Of a DNA stretch of 43,310 bases, positions 18,534 through 26,739 are shown piece by piece. A model generated the notes under the pieces. That model worked only from the letters and a program-made list of their open reading frames with translations. It was not told the DNA's origin and did not search any database. The position numbers were made by a program, and so were the translations under genes. Source of the DNA: Bacteroidaceae bacterium (lineage in GTDB: Bacteria; Bacteroidota; Bacteroidia; Bacteroidales; Bacteroidaceae); NCBI GenBank assembly GCA_011959205.1, contig BLLV01000099.1, positions 1-43,310 on the forward strand. The letters run 5' to 3'. Within the stretch, counting starts at the first letter, position 1. Each line of letters starts with the position of its first letter.

Positions 18534-19700
18534 ATGGCAGTGACAAATAAAAAATCAAGCAAACTGAAAGAGCCTGTAAGAGTCCGTACAAAGAAACTTG
18601 CGGACGGTTCCGAATCATACTACCTTGACATCTATGTCAACGGCAAGCGGAGTTATGAGTTTCTGAAGATGTACCACCTGCCGGAAGTCAACGCGAGGGT
18701 CAGGGAGCAGAACCGCGCCACCCGTGAGGCTGTCGAGACCATAAAGTCGCAGCGCATCATCGAGATTACAAATTCCAGAGCCGGAATCAGGAACAAGTTC
18801 GCATGGCAGAAACTGATGTTGGCGGACTGGCTGGAAAAATTCTATTCCAACCAGGAGCGCAAGGGTATCAAGCGTATCGACAAATTGAGAAGCATTATAA
18901 AGGTCATCAACCAATACGGCAAAAGTACCCGGATGGGCGACATTGACAAGAAGTGGGCACTCGGTTTCATTGATTGGCTCCAACACACTTATAAAGGCAG
19001 ACAGGAAAAACTGCTGGAACAGGGAACAGTCGTGGCCTATATCTCCCAACTCTCCATTGCTCTGAATGCCGCTGTCCGTGCGGAATGGCTGGGTGAAAAT
19101 CCGTTCATGCTGCTCTCGGCTTCGGAACGTGTAAAGAAACCGGAATCAAAACGCCAGTTCCTTGCCATCGAGGAAGTGAAGCTCCTTATAGCCACCGAAT
19201 GCCGTAACAGAACAGTAAAACAAGCCTACTTGTTCTCTTGCTATTGCGGACTGCGCCTGAGCGACATGGAAACCCTTTGCTGGAAAGACATTATATGCAA
19301 TGACGGCAGGTATATGATTGCCACCGTGCAACAGAAGACATCCACCCCCATTTATACGCCGCTCTCGCAAAATGCAGTCAAGTGGCTGCCTGAGCGGAAA
19401 GCGGACGACAGTGACGAGACGTTTGTTTTCGCGGAACTTCCGTCACGCCCGACCACCAACAAAATCCTCAAACAATGGGTGGAGAAGGCCGGTATTGACA
19501 AGAAAATCACCTACCACACAAGCCGCCATACCTTCGGAACGATGATGATGACCGTGGGGGCTGACCTTTATACGACCTGCAAGCTGATGGGACATGCCGA
19601 CGTGCGCACTACGCAGATATACGCGAAAATCGTTGACAGCAAGAAGATTGAGGCTGTCAATATGGTTGACAAAATGTTCGAGCAGATGGAATCTGACTGA
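18534..19700 (+). CDS. Tyrosine integrase 2 of a tandem pair
   Basis: A 388-aa paralogue of the preceding integrase, with shared wording along the whole length (KKLADGSESYYLDIYVNGK; CYCGLRLSD; HTSRHTFGT; LMGHADVRTTQIYAKI). The catalytic Arg (near residue 239), the HxxRH box (near 328) and Tyr (near 362) are all present. Coupled tandem integrases of this kind occur in several Bacteroides mobilizable elements, where both may be needed for integration or excision. It is separated from integrase 1 by 3 bp, so the two are cotranslated. An inverted repeat that may end the transcript begins 47 bp downstream. Confidence 0.92.
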   Translation: MAVTNKKSSKLKEPVRVRTKKLADGSESYYLDIYVNGKRSYEFLKMYHLPEVNARVREQNRATREAVETIKSQRIIEITNSRAGIRNKFAWQKLMLADWLEKFYSNQERKGIKRIDKLRSIIKVINQYGKSTRMGDIDKKWALGFIDWLQHTYKGRQEKLLEQGTVVAYISQLSIALNAAVRAEWLGENPFMLLSASERVKKPESKRQFLAIEEVKLLIATECRNRTVKQAYLFSCYCGLRLSDMETLCWKDIICNDGRYMIATVQQKTSTPIYTPLSQNAVKWLPERKADDSDETFVFAELPSRPTTNKILKQWVEKAGIDKKITYHTSRHTFGTMMMTVGADLYTTCKLMGHADVRTTQIYAKIVDSKKIEAVNMVDKMFEQMESD

Positions 19701-19746
19701 TAAAATACAATGAATAACTTCGGCATTGGACAAACTATTTTAGTCC

Positions 19747-19794
19747 GAAAATAGACCTGATTAACATCACGTTTGCTGTTTTAGGTCTGTTTTC
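19747..19794 (+). terminator. Hairpin after the integrases, possible terminator
   Basis: GAAAATAGACCT (19747-19758) and AGGTCTGTTTTC (19783-19794) pair over 12 positions with one G-U pair and a 24-nt loop; a run of T follows six bases later. It probably ends the integrase transcript, though the long loop also allows a protein-binding site. The rest of 19701-20038 has no gene. Confidence 0.45.
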
Positions 19795-19990
19795 AGCTCA
19801 TTTTTTGTCTTAAATAGTATGTTCCGCTCCAATCCTTCTGTCATATAAGAACGGCTCTGTACGATTGACTTTATCTGCCCTGAAAATAAACATAAAGTCT
19901 ATTGAGTGGTCTTTCATACAGATTTTGCCCTTTCATTGGACTTCTTGTGAATAAATACGCATGATAAAGTCTTGTTTGTGGGCAAAATAA

Positions 19991-20021
19991 TTGGTTGAAT
20001 CAAATATAACCATTAACTTTG
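19991..20021 (+). promoter_or_regulatory. Bacteroides-type promoter for the ATPase gene
   Basis: TTG at 19991-19993, a 20-base spacer and TAACTTTG at 20014-20021, matching the Bacteroidales pattern. It lies just before the ATG at 20039 and argues against the TTG start at 19991 that the open frame would allow. Confidence 0.6.
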
Positions 20022-20038
20022 CAACAAAACAAAGAAAT

Positions 20039-21472
20039 ATGACAGAAAAACTCATAGGCCGTGAATATGAATGTGGTGAACTCGAACGCTGTCTGGAATC
20101 AGACCGTTCGGAACTTATCATAGTATATGGCCGTCGTCGCATAGGCAAGACATTCCTTATAGAGCAATATTTTGAAAAGCACTTCGACTTCTGGTTTGTC
20201 GGGGTACGTGGGCTGACAACCAAAAACCAGTTGCGGAGGTTCGCCAAAGTCCTCAAAGAGTATTCCGGCATTTCAAGCCACCACTTTTCAGACTGGTTTG
20301 ATGCTTTTGACGCATTGCAGGATTATCTGGAGCATCTGCCTGCGGACAGGAAGAGAATTGTGTTCATTGATGAAATGCCGTGGATGGATTCAGGCCGCTC
20401 CAATTTCGTAGTTGCATTGGAAAATTTCTGGAATGGCTGGGCGATGAGCCGCGAAAATGTGATGATGATTGCCACAGGTTCTGCCACTTCTTGGATGAGG
20501 GACAAATTGGTTGGAAACAAGGGCGGACTTCATGCCCGGGTCACATGCCAGCTGCATCTTGCACCTTTTACGTTGCGTGAAACGGAGAAATATCTGGAAA
20601 ATCGAGGGATGTTCTGGGACAGGTATCAGATATTGCAATCTTATATGCTGTTAGGCGGAGTACCTTATTATTATAGCATACTGGCACCGGAAAAGAGCCT
20701 GATGCAGAACATCGACCTTCTCTGTTTCAGACCCGATGGCAAATTGCGGATAGAATTTGATGAACTGTACAACGCCTTGTTCTCAAATGCGGATTACTAT
20801 ATTGATACCGTCAAGGTGTTGAGTGCGCATAAGTCGGGATTGACATTTCAGGAAATCGCAAAGGAAATCAAACTGGAAGGAGGTAAGTTGACCCGTGTAC
20901 TTAAAAATCTTGAGCGTTGTGACTTTATCGAAAGATGGTCTCAATATGGCAACAAGAAACGGCAGGAAATACTTCGTCTTACGGACTTCTACACTTTGTT
21001 TTATTATAAGTTTATCAAATCGAACAACACCAAGGATGAACAATGGTGGAGCAATAACTTTGATTCGCAAAGCGTCACGTCATGGATGGGAGTAAGTTTC
21101 GAGCTTGTCTGCCTGCGGCATCACAACCAGATAAAAAAAGCATTGGGCATATCGGGAATGGCCACATCGGTTTCCACATGGCATTGCAAACCAAACGAGA
21201 AAGAACAGACTCCGGGAGCGCAAATAGATATGATTATTGAACGTGCAGACCGCATGATTCATCTTTGCGAAATGAAATTCTCGGAAGGAGTTTATCATAT
21301 CTCTCAAGACTACGAGAAAAAACTTCGAGAAAGAATGGGCTTATTCAAATATTTGACCGCGAATAAAAAATCATTAGTACATACATTTATAACCACTTAT
21401 GGCGTTGCCAATGGCAAGCACAAGAGCATCGTCCACAGCGAGGTGACAATGGATGACCTTTTCAATTCCTGA
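20039..21472 (+). CDS. ATPase with DUF234-type nuclease-like C-terminus
   Basis: A 477-aa ATPase of the same broad class as the protein at 15041. It has Walker A in IVYGRRRIGKTFLIEQ (near residues 28-43), Walker B IVFIDEMPWMD, sensor MIATGSATSWM, a winged-helix segment and a C-terminal nuclease-like core (QIDMIIERAD then HLCEMKFS). ATG 20039 (MTEKLIGREYE) was chosen because a promoter lies immediately upstream. It begins a run of cargo genes between the integrases and the mobilization genes. Members are common passengers of Bacteroides elements, possibly as defence or maintenance functions; that is inference. Confidence 0.85.
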   Translation: MTEKLIGREYECGELERCLESDRSELIIVYGRRRIGKTFLIEQYFEKHFDFWFVGVRGLTTKNQLRRFAKVLKEYSGISSHHFSDWFDAFDALQDYLEHLPADRKRIVFIDEMPWMDSGRSNFVVALENFWNGWAMSRENVMMIATGSATSWMRDKLVGNKGGLHARVTCQLHLAPFTLRETEKYLENRGMFWDRYQILQSYMLLGGVPYYYSILAPEKSLMQNIDLLCFRPDGKLRIEFDELYNALFSNADYYIDTVKVLSAHKSGLTFQEIAKEIKLEGGKLTRVLKNLERCDFIERWSQYGNKKRQEILRLTDFYTLFYYKFIKSNNTKDEQWWSNNFDSQSVTSWMGVSFELVCLRHHNQIKKALGISGMATSVSTWHCKPNEKEQTPGAQIDMIIERADRMIHLCEMKFSEGVYHISQDYEKKLRERMGLFKYLTANKKSLVHTFITTYGVANGKHKSIVHSEVTMDDLFNS

Positions 21473-21477
21473 CAATT

Positions 21478-22098
21478 ATGATGATACAGCAAATTATACA
21501 ACGGCTGAGTGAGGTAAACACACTTCTCACCACTTGTAGGCAAGACGATTTCTCTTTTGCCCAGGCTTTGACATTATCCCTGTTCTATCGTGATTTCAGC
21601 GATACAAACAGCCTTGTAGGTGGGGCCACCCTCTTGGCAAAGGAGAATCCCGGACAACTGTCGGAACTTTCATCCTCCCTTATTTCGGAAACGGACAGAT
21701 ACCTGTCGCTTGACAGGTCGGTATTGCAGACCGTGGATTTCAAAGCGTTTTTTGAAGAACACCTCAGGCCGTTTGAGCGTAGATACGAAGAAGCCAAGGA
21801 AACCGCCACAATTTTGTGGCAGAACTATTCTGCGGTGAGCAACCGGCTGGACTTCCTGCCGCTGGAGTCCGACGAATACAAGTCACTTGATGCGGAATGC
21901 GATACGGCAAAAACAGAATATGACAAGGCTCATGCGCGCGTGAACCTCTTATATAACGAGTGGCAGCAGGAGCGTGACCGGTATTTCTATGTGTACTGTT
22001 TCAAGCCGATGTTCCTTGACGTTCTGGTGGAACGCCTGAAAGGTATCGCGGAAAGTATCATTGCCGACATCAGCCGCATGAAGGAGGACGAGCCATGA
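21478..22098 (+). CDS. Hypothetical helical protein
   Basis: A 206-aa protein of unknown function. It is rich in charged residues and is probably mostly helical, with a likely coiled coil around residues 95-165. No membrane segment or enzymatic motif is visible. It starts 5 bp after the ATPase and overlaps the next gene by 4 bp (ATGA), so the three are one transcription unit. Confidence 0.7.
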   Translation: MMIQQIIQRLSEVNTLLTTCRQDDFSFAQALTLSLFYRDFSDTNSLVGGATLLAKENPGQLSELSSSLISETDRYLSLDRSVLQTVDFKAFFEEHLRPFERRYEEAKETATILWQNYSAVSNRLDFLPLESDEYKSLDAECDTAKTEYDKAHARVNLLYNEWQQERDRYFYVYCFKPMFLDVLVERLKGIAESIIADISRMKEDEP

Positions 22099-22508
22099 CC
22101 CGGACAGACCTGTTGCAGGAGACATCTGCATGGATGGACACCGTTGACCTCGCCCTGTGCCTGTTCATCTACGAGGTGTGCAACGACTGTCAGTTCGAGT
22201 ACGTGTCGGGCAGCGACTTCGTGAACTTCATGAACCTGAAACCCACATCACGGGCTGTTGCCGTGCGCCCGAAAGAGAACCTGCGTGTCTGCTACATGGT
22301 GTTTTCCGTCTCGCAGACCATCAGGCCGCGTGAGCGTGGCAAACTTTGGGCGGAAGAGTTTCTGAAACGCTGCGGCATATCCAAGTCATACTACGACAAG
22401 CACCGCAGTGATGTATGCGGCAAGGGTACGACAGAAGAGAACCGTGAATACCGCAAATCCGTTGACAAGGCTATCGAAAACGCGAGAAGGTTTAGAAACA
22501 CCCCGTAA
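22095..22508 (+). CDS. Hypothetical mobile-element protein
   Basis: A 137-aa protein whose ATG overlaps the preceding stop codon (ATGA). I do not recognise a domain. The C-terminal part (WAEEFLKRCGISKSYYDKH) is basic and could bind nucleic acid. It is the last gene before a strong hairpin. Genes of this size between integrase and excisionase are usual in Bacteroides mobilizable elements, but no function can be given. Confidence 0.65.
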   Translation: MTRTDLLQETSAWMDTVDLALCLFIYEVCNDCQFEYVSGSDFVNFMNLKPTSRAVAVRPKENLRVCYMVFSVSQTIRPRERGKLWAEEFLKRCGISKSYYDKHRSDVCGKGTTEENREYRKSVDKAIENARRFRNTP

Positions 22509-22550
22509 CTGCCCGCCAGTCCCCCATTTGAGATAACATTTTCCCATCAT

Positions 22551-22595
22551 GGCAGTGCGCCATACTGTTGAATGCCAGCAGTATGGCGCACTGCC
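22551..22595 (+). terminator. Perfect 17-bp hairpin
   Basis: GGCAGTGCGCCATACTG (22551-22567) and its exact complement (22579-22595) are separated by 11 bases and followed by GCTTTTATG. It is placed between the cargo unit and the excisionase promoter. A terminator is likely; the length and perfection of the stem also fit a protein-binding or processing site. Confidence 0.6.
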
Positions 22596-22626
22596 GCTTT
22601 TATGCAATTTCCCCATTCGCCCCACA

Positions 22627-22656
22627 TTGTCCCCTTTTGAGTCCAAAGTAACTTTG
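22627..22656 (+). promoter_or_regulatory. Bacteroides-type promoter for the excisionase unit
   Basis: TTG at 22627-22629, 19 bases, then TAACTTTG at 22649-22656. It lies 99 bp upstream of the HTH gene, so the leader is about 90 nt long. Confidence 0.6.
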
Positions 22657-22755
22657 CAAACGAAACGGAAGGTAACAAAAGGCTAAATGCCAATGTGTTC
22701 CACACCGTTGTGACAGGATTTGAAAGACAGTTGAAACAATAAAAGGACAAGTGAC

Positions 22756-22998
22756 ATGGAGAATGAACGCAACTTAATGACCACCACCGAAGCGGCCCGG
22801 TATCTCGGAGTGAAACCGAGCTATCTCTACAAGATGATGATGCGCCGCGCAATCCCTTACTACAAGCCGGGAGGCAAGCTGTGCTTCTTCGCAAAGGAAG
22901 ACCTTGATGCCTGGCTGAAACGGGTAAGGGTAAAGTCGCAGGACGAGATAGACAGCGAGACTTCACGGTATCTGGCAAACCGTGAGAAGGACAAATGA
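22756..22998 (+). CDS. Excisionase-like helix-turn-helix protein
   Basis: An 80-aa MerR/excisionase-type HTH_17 protein. TTEAARYLGVKPSYLYKMM forms the winged HTH, followed by a wing (YYKPGGKLCFFAKEDLDAWL). Such proteins assist excision as recombination directionality factors or regulate transfer genes. It has its own promoter at 22627 and heads the mobilization side of the element. Confidence 0.85.
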   Translation: MENERNLMTTTEAARYLGVKPSYLYKMMMRRAIPYYKPGGKLCFFAKEDLDAWLKRVRVKSQDEIDSETSRYLANREKDK

Positions 22999-23026
22999 TT
23001 TATCCACTTATAAAAACAGAAACAGT

Positions 23027-23500
23027 ATGAACGATTCAAACATGACCGGTACAGGCATCAGGAATGCCGTACCGCAGGATTCCACAAACAAGGAAACCAA
23101 GACAAAGACGACACGCTCCGCCATCGGAGCGAAAGCGCAGACCATTCTGGATTTTCTCCGACGCTGCACGCCTTACGAAGCGGATTCCATCCGTGTGATG
23201 GTCGGTTATGCCACCGGCAAGGGTGATACCGAAACGATTGAGGCAACCGACCAGCTTGCCGTAAACCGCTTTCTCAACCACGGGCTTATAAAGGAAAACG
23301 GAACAAGCAATGAAACTGTAATGAGACACGGGCAGGAACGTGCGCAGAAGCTGATGGAAGCCGTCAAGGAGTTCGTCAACATCGGCCAGCTATGCCGTGT
23401 CAGTGTCGCACTGATGAAAATCTCATCGGACTTCAAGGCCGTGGAGGATGCACGACAACACTTGCAATCACAACCTCCCACTACTGCGAGCAGGAGTTGA
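23027..23500 (+). CDS. Hypothetical element protein before the mob genes
   Basis: A 157-aa protein starting at ATG 23027 (MNDSNMTGTG), 28 bp after the HTH gene; an upstream in-frame start overlaps that gene and is less likely. The N-terminal 45 residues are polar and disordered. The rest is helical, with no motif I can name. Genes of this type recur next to excisionase and mobilization genes in Bacteroides elements, so a role in transfer or its control is an inference. Confidence 0.65.
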   Translation: MNDSNMTGTGIRNAVPQDSTNKETKTKTTRSAIGAKAQTILDFLRRCTPYEADSIRVMVGYATGKGDTETIEATDQLAVNRFLNHGLIKENGTSNETVMRHGQERAQKLMEAVKEFVNIGQLCRVSVALMKISSDFKAVEDARQHLQSQPPTTASRS

Positions 23501-23938
23501 CAACAAGGCAATCGGAGTGTCGGCAGTCAAGAACCACCCTCTGTGAACTTTTGCGAAATAAGGGGAACAGAAATGTCCGATACTCCGATGTCGTTTCCCT
23601 GCAAAGATGTCGGCAGCCCCGACAAGGAACAGCGGCAGAAGCTGCAACGGCTTGTAGGGATAACTGACAACAATGCCGAAACCATTTGTTGCCCCCCCCC
23701 ATCCTTTTATACACAGCCGACAGATTCCGTAAGGTATTTGTGGACATCCATCCGGCAGGGTGAACCGTATTGGGGAAGCAGGGAATGGCATCCTATTACA
23801 AGATATGCCGATGTATTACACTCCCTGGCGGTCATTCCATACATGGCACCCTTGCCATTGTCCGACGGGGACAATGGGGAACGCCGCTCGCAGGCTCGCA
23901 CCGTAACATACCTATTGTATCACTTTAACCCCTTTTTT
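23501..23938 (+). other. Gene-free region before mob genes; candidate oriT
   Basis: 438 bases between the small element gene and the mobilization genes. They include a run of nine C (23692-23700) and a 9-bp inverted repeat, CCATTGTCC (23855-23863) and GGACAATGG (23869-23877), with a 5-base loop, 61 bp before the mobilization start. Origins of transfer usually lie upstream of the mob genes and contain such a repeat, so this is the best oriT candidate. The frame of the downstream gene is open through 23543-23938 but lacks recognisable protein content. Confidence 0.4.
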
Positions 23939-24409
23939 ATGGATAGAGAACAGGAAACAGCACAGCAAACCGAAGATACCAAAAGTACCGGAACCAAACG
24001 GGAAAGGCGTGATTCGACCATCTCGTTCCGTGTCAGTAAGACGCAACGGGAACATATCGGAAGGTTGGCCGACAAGTGCGGCATGACCCTCAGCGACTAT
24101 GTGCTGGCACGGTCGTACAATTATAGACCCAAAGCGCGACTGACCCCAAGACAGGAGGCAGTACGTGACGAACTCATCATGGCACGGAGCGATTACGCCA
24201 GATACACGTCCATGCTCAACGCCATGCCACAGGAGGAACGACGTGCGATGTTCCGCAACCAGACGTGGATGGTCGGTGCATTGCAACTGCTCGGCAGGAC
24301 AGCGGAAGTGGTTACAAAGTTGATTGACAGCCATTTTTCACCGAACTGGATTCCGGAAACTCCCCAAATACAAGAACAACAGAAACAGAAAAATAGTTAT
24401 GATAGGTAA
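23939..24409 (+). CDS. Mobilization accessory protein (ribbon-helix-helix)
   Basis: A 156-aa MobC/BmgB-like accessory protein. Residues about 20-60 form a ribbon-helix-helix domain: RDSTISFRVSKTQREHIGRL, then CGMTLSDYVLARSYN. A helical C-terminus follows that may contact the relaxase. Such proteins bind oriT and help the relaxase nick it. I start at ATG 23939 (MDREQETAQQ), where family-like sequence begins, although the frame is open further upstream. The gene overlaps the relaxase by 11 bp. Confidence 0.85.
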   Translation: MDREQETAQQTEDTKSTGTKRERRDSTISFRVSKTQREHIGRLADKCGMTLSDYVLARSYNYRPKARLTPRQEAVRDELIMARSDYARYTSMLNAMPQEERRAMFRNQTWMVGALQLLGRTAEVVTKLIDSHFSPNWIPETPQIQEQQKQKNSYDR

Positions 24410-25616
24410 GGCTAAATCCATCAGTCACGGGATAAACGACATCCGGTACATCACAGGAGAGTCGAGGAATAAGAAGCATCCCGAACTGATATACCACGTC
24501 AAGGACAACTTGCTTCCATGCAGACTTGATGCGCAAGACATATGGGACATGATGAAAGCCCATGCACCGAAAGGCAAGAACGTTATCCGCATTGAAATCA
24601 GTCCGGCAAAGGAGCATACGGAACACTTTACCATGAAAGACTGGGAAAAGCTATGGAATGACTTTGTCCGGGAGTATGACTGTATAGAGTTTAGGAACAG
24701 GCAAGGTGAAATCTATTCCCACAAGACAAACCTTTCCGGAAGTATATACAGCGTGTGGCTGCACTTGGAATCAAAGAGTGGCATCCCCCATCTACACGCC
24801 GCAGTCTGCCGCAAGGATAAGGAAGGCAGAACCAACAATGACCACAACATACATTTACGCGCACAGTATGCGGCGGAGCGTGTGGCCCGAAAGAGAGGTT
24901 GGACTACGGCAATGGACATTCGCAGGACGAATGCCGATGAAGTTGCAGCAGGACTTATGGAAGTTTTACGTTCAATGCCGTCATGGTCATGGGACGATTA
25001 TGTCGCAAAGATACGGGCAAAAGGCTACACACTCGAAGAACGGCGGGACAAGAAAGGTGTATTGCGCGGTTATACGGTCGGTGTCGGGGATGTCATCTAC
25101 AAGGCTTCGGAACTCGGCAAAGACCGTAACCTGATGGTTTCGAAGATTGAAGCGACATGGCAGAAACTTCACAACAAGTCTGTAACAGAATTGAAGCAGA
25201 ATGAAAACAAGATAAAAACACAGACAGCAACAACTCCCGACACAAAACCTGCAACGGCTTGCGACAGGCCTGTTATAGACTATTCCGCATGGCGTGAAGG
25301 AACATCAAGATATGAACTTGCGCATGAAGGCAAGGATTACCGTTTCTATCTCCCCGATCATGTCATGCGGTTATTCGATGACGAGTTTGACTATCGGGAG
25401 ATGGTGAACCACAAAGAGCTTACCGACTATGCCGTGGCTCTGTTTGTCGGCATGATGAGTGTCCCGGCTGTCCCATCCGGTGGCGGAGGCGGAACTTCCA
25501 ACGATTTGCCGTGGGGACGGAAAGAGGACGAGGACGAAATGGAACGTGCCCGAAGATGCGCCCGTGCCGCCATAAGGAAACTTGGAAAGAAACCCAAATC
25601 ATCAATCAGGCGATAG
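24399..25616 (+). CDS. Relaxase / mobilization nuclease
   Basis: A 405-aa HUH-type relaxase that would nick the element at oriT and carry the strand into a recipient, using the transfer machinery of a co-resident conjugative element. The metal-binding motif is GIPHLHAAV (near residues 127-135), with a preceding helix-strand segment (SGSIYSVWLHLESK). The N-terminus (MIGKAKSISHGINDIRYI) is of the relaxase type found in small Bacteroides mobilizable elements. The ATG at 24399 overlaps the accessory gene by 11 bp. No coupling protein or type IV secretion genes are present, so the element is mobilizable and not self-transmissible. Confidence 0.88.
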   Translation: MIGKAKSISHGINDIRYITGESRNKKHPELIYHVKDNLLPCRLDAQDIWDMMKAHAPKGKNVIRIEISPAKEHTEHFTMKDWEKLWNDFVREYDCIEFRNRQGEIYSHKTNLSGSIYSVWLHLESKSGIPHLHAAVCRKDKEGRTNNDHNIHLRAQYAAERVARKRGWTTAMDIRRTNADEVAAGLMEVLRSMPSWSWDDYVAKIRAKGYTLEERRDKKGVLRGYTVGVGDVIYKASELGKDRNLMVSKIEATWQKLHNKSVTELKQNENKIKTQTATTPDTKPATACDRPVIDYSAWREGTSRYELAHEGKDYRFYLPDHVMRLFDDEFDYREMVNHKELTDYAVALFVGMMSVPAVPSGGGGGTSNDLPWGRKEDEDEMERARRCARAAIRKLGKKPKSSIRR

Positions 25617-25626
25617 GCGAAGAACT

Positions 25627-26205
25627 ATGGCAAACAAAAAATTCGATTACAGTAATGATATGATACAAGGCGATGTTACGCAAGATGAAAATGACAATAA
25701 AGAAATCTTGCGTCACCAGCGTCTTGAGCAGCGTAATAATGCGTTGGCAAACGAGTTCCGAGACCTCAAACCGGAAATCGGTAGGGCTTACAACCAACTA
25801 TGCAACCTTGTCGAGAAATCCGGAGTGCTTTCCGAAACCATACTCAACCTGCTTGAACTTTTGAAAACCGCCCTGCCTGTCAAGCTGACCGATGCGGACA
25901 AGAAAACGTTACAGAATGAGTTACACGCCATTGCCGACAATGCCGTCTCGAAAATCCGCAAGGAACACGAGCGGGTGGAGAATGACATTCGTAGGAATGC
26001 GAGCCGCATATCCCTCACTCCGACAACATTCTGGTGTATGGTTGCGTTGCTGATACTTTTTTCCACATTCTTCGCGATTGTAGTTTTCGCCAACGTAAAA
26101 CTGCTTCATACCGGGATATTGGCTGAAATAATAGTCATATACTCCGTGTTGATTGTCCTGATACTTATAGCCATAGCCTTTACTTATAGTCAGAAGCAGC
26201 AATAA
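25627..26205 (+). CDS. Membrane protein downstream of the relaxase
   Basis: A 192-aa protein starting at ATG 25627 (MANKKFDYSND), 10 bp after the relaxase. The N-terminal 135 residues are polar and helical, with a probable coiled coil. Two hydrophobic segments close the protein (about 143-163 and 168-188). Proteins of this layout often end Bacteroides mobilization operons and may tether the relaxosome at the membrane. That is inference, as no named domain is seen. Confidence 0.7.
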   Translation: MANKKFDYSNDMIQGDVTQDENDNKEILRHQRLEQRNNALANEFRDLKPEIGRAYNQLCNLVEKSGVLSETILNLLELLKTALPVKLTDADKKTLQNELHAIADNAVSKIRKEHERVENDIRRNASRISLTPTTFWCMVALLILFSTFFAIVVFANVKLLHTGILAEIIVIYSVLIVLILIAIAFTYSQKQQ

Positions 26206-26257
26206 ATCCCAATTATTGCAACTTTTGAAAAAGAGTGTTTTTATAATACCACTATAA

Positions 26258-26620
26258 AGTTGTTCATATACATATACCCGATGGGACAACATGATGAGAT
26301 GTCTGGAGGACGGACGGTTGCTTTGGGATAACAATCCGGCTGAAAATGCCATCCGCCCTATCACCCTTGGCCGGAAAAACTACCTTTTCTGCGGCAACCA
26401 CGAAGCTGCTGCTAACATGTCGGTCATTTGTTCACTGCTTGCTACCTGCAAGGCTCACCACGATGTCAACCCAAGGGATTATCTGAATGATACCATCGCC
26501 TGAATGCCTTATCTTAAAAGGGCAAGCCGCGAGGAACTCTTACAACAACTTCCACACAAATGGAAGTTGCAACATCCGGAAAGTGTAGTGACGAAACAAA
26601 ACGGAGAATCTTCCAACTAA
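26258..26620 (+). pseudogene. IS66 transposase C-terminal remnant
   Basis: The reading frame carries the C-terminal IS66 transposase signature: LLWDNNPAENAIRP, containing the last catalytic Glu, then LGRKNYLFCGNHEAA. An in-frame TGA at 26501-26503 (probably a former CGA) interrupts it; the same frame then continues with RASREELLQQLPHKW to a TAA at 26618. The first two thirds of the transposase are missing. It belongs to a different IS66 subgroup from the element at 40604-42819. Confidence 0.85.
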
Positions 26621-26739
26621 CGTTGACTGTAGCCATAGAGGTTCAACAAAATAATAGCGACTGCAACTATTGGATTTATAGTGACAGTCGCTATTGTTGT
26701 AGATCAAGGTTCAATACCTGTAGTTGACCGAATGCTTAC
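26258..26739 (+). mobile_element. IS66-family 3' fragment
   Basis: Only the right part of an IS66-type element remains: the end of the transposase and the downstream tip. The tip includes an imperfect hairpin (AATAGCGACTG at 26651 with its complement at 26682-26692) and ends in GCTTAC at 26734-26739, the IS66-type terminus (GTAAGC read inward). The pcfJ-like coding sequence resumes immediately after the end, so the element sits in that gene. The left part is lost. Confidence 0.7.

Noticed and set aside
17415..19733. Minus-strand ORFs of up to 153 codons opposite the integrases.
   Set aside because: They arise from the higher G+C of the integrase genes; no motifs or start signals are seen.
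23468..23791. Minus-strand ORF of 107 codons opposite the region before the mob genes.
   Set aside because: No family resemblance, no promoter, and composition explained by the opposite strand.
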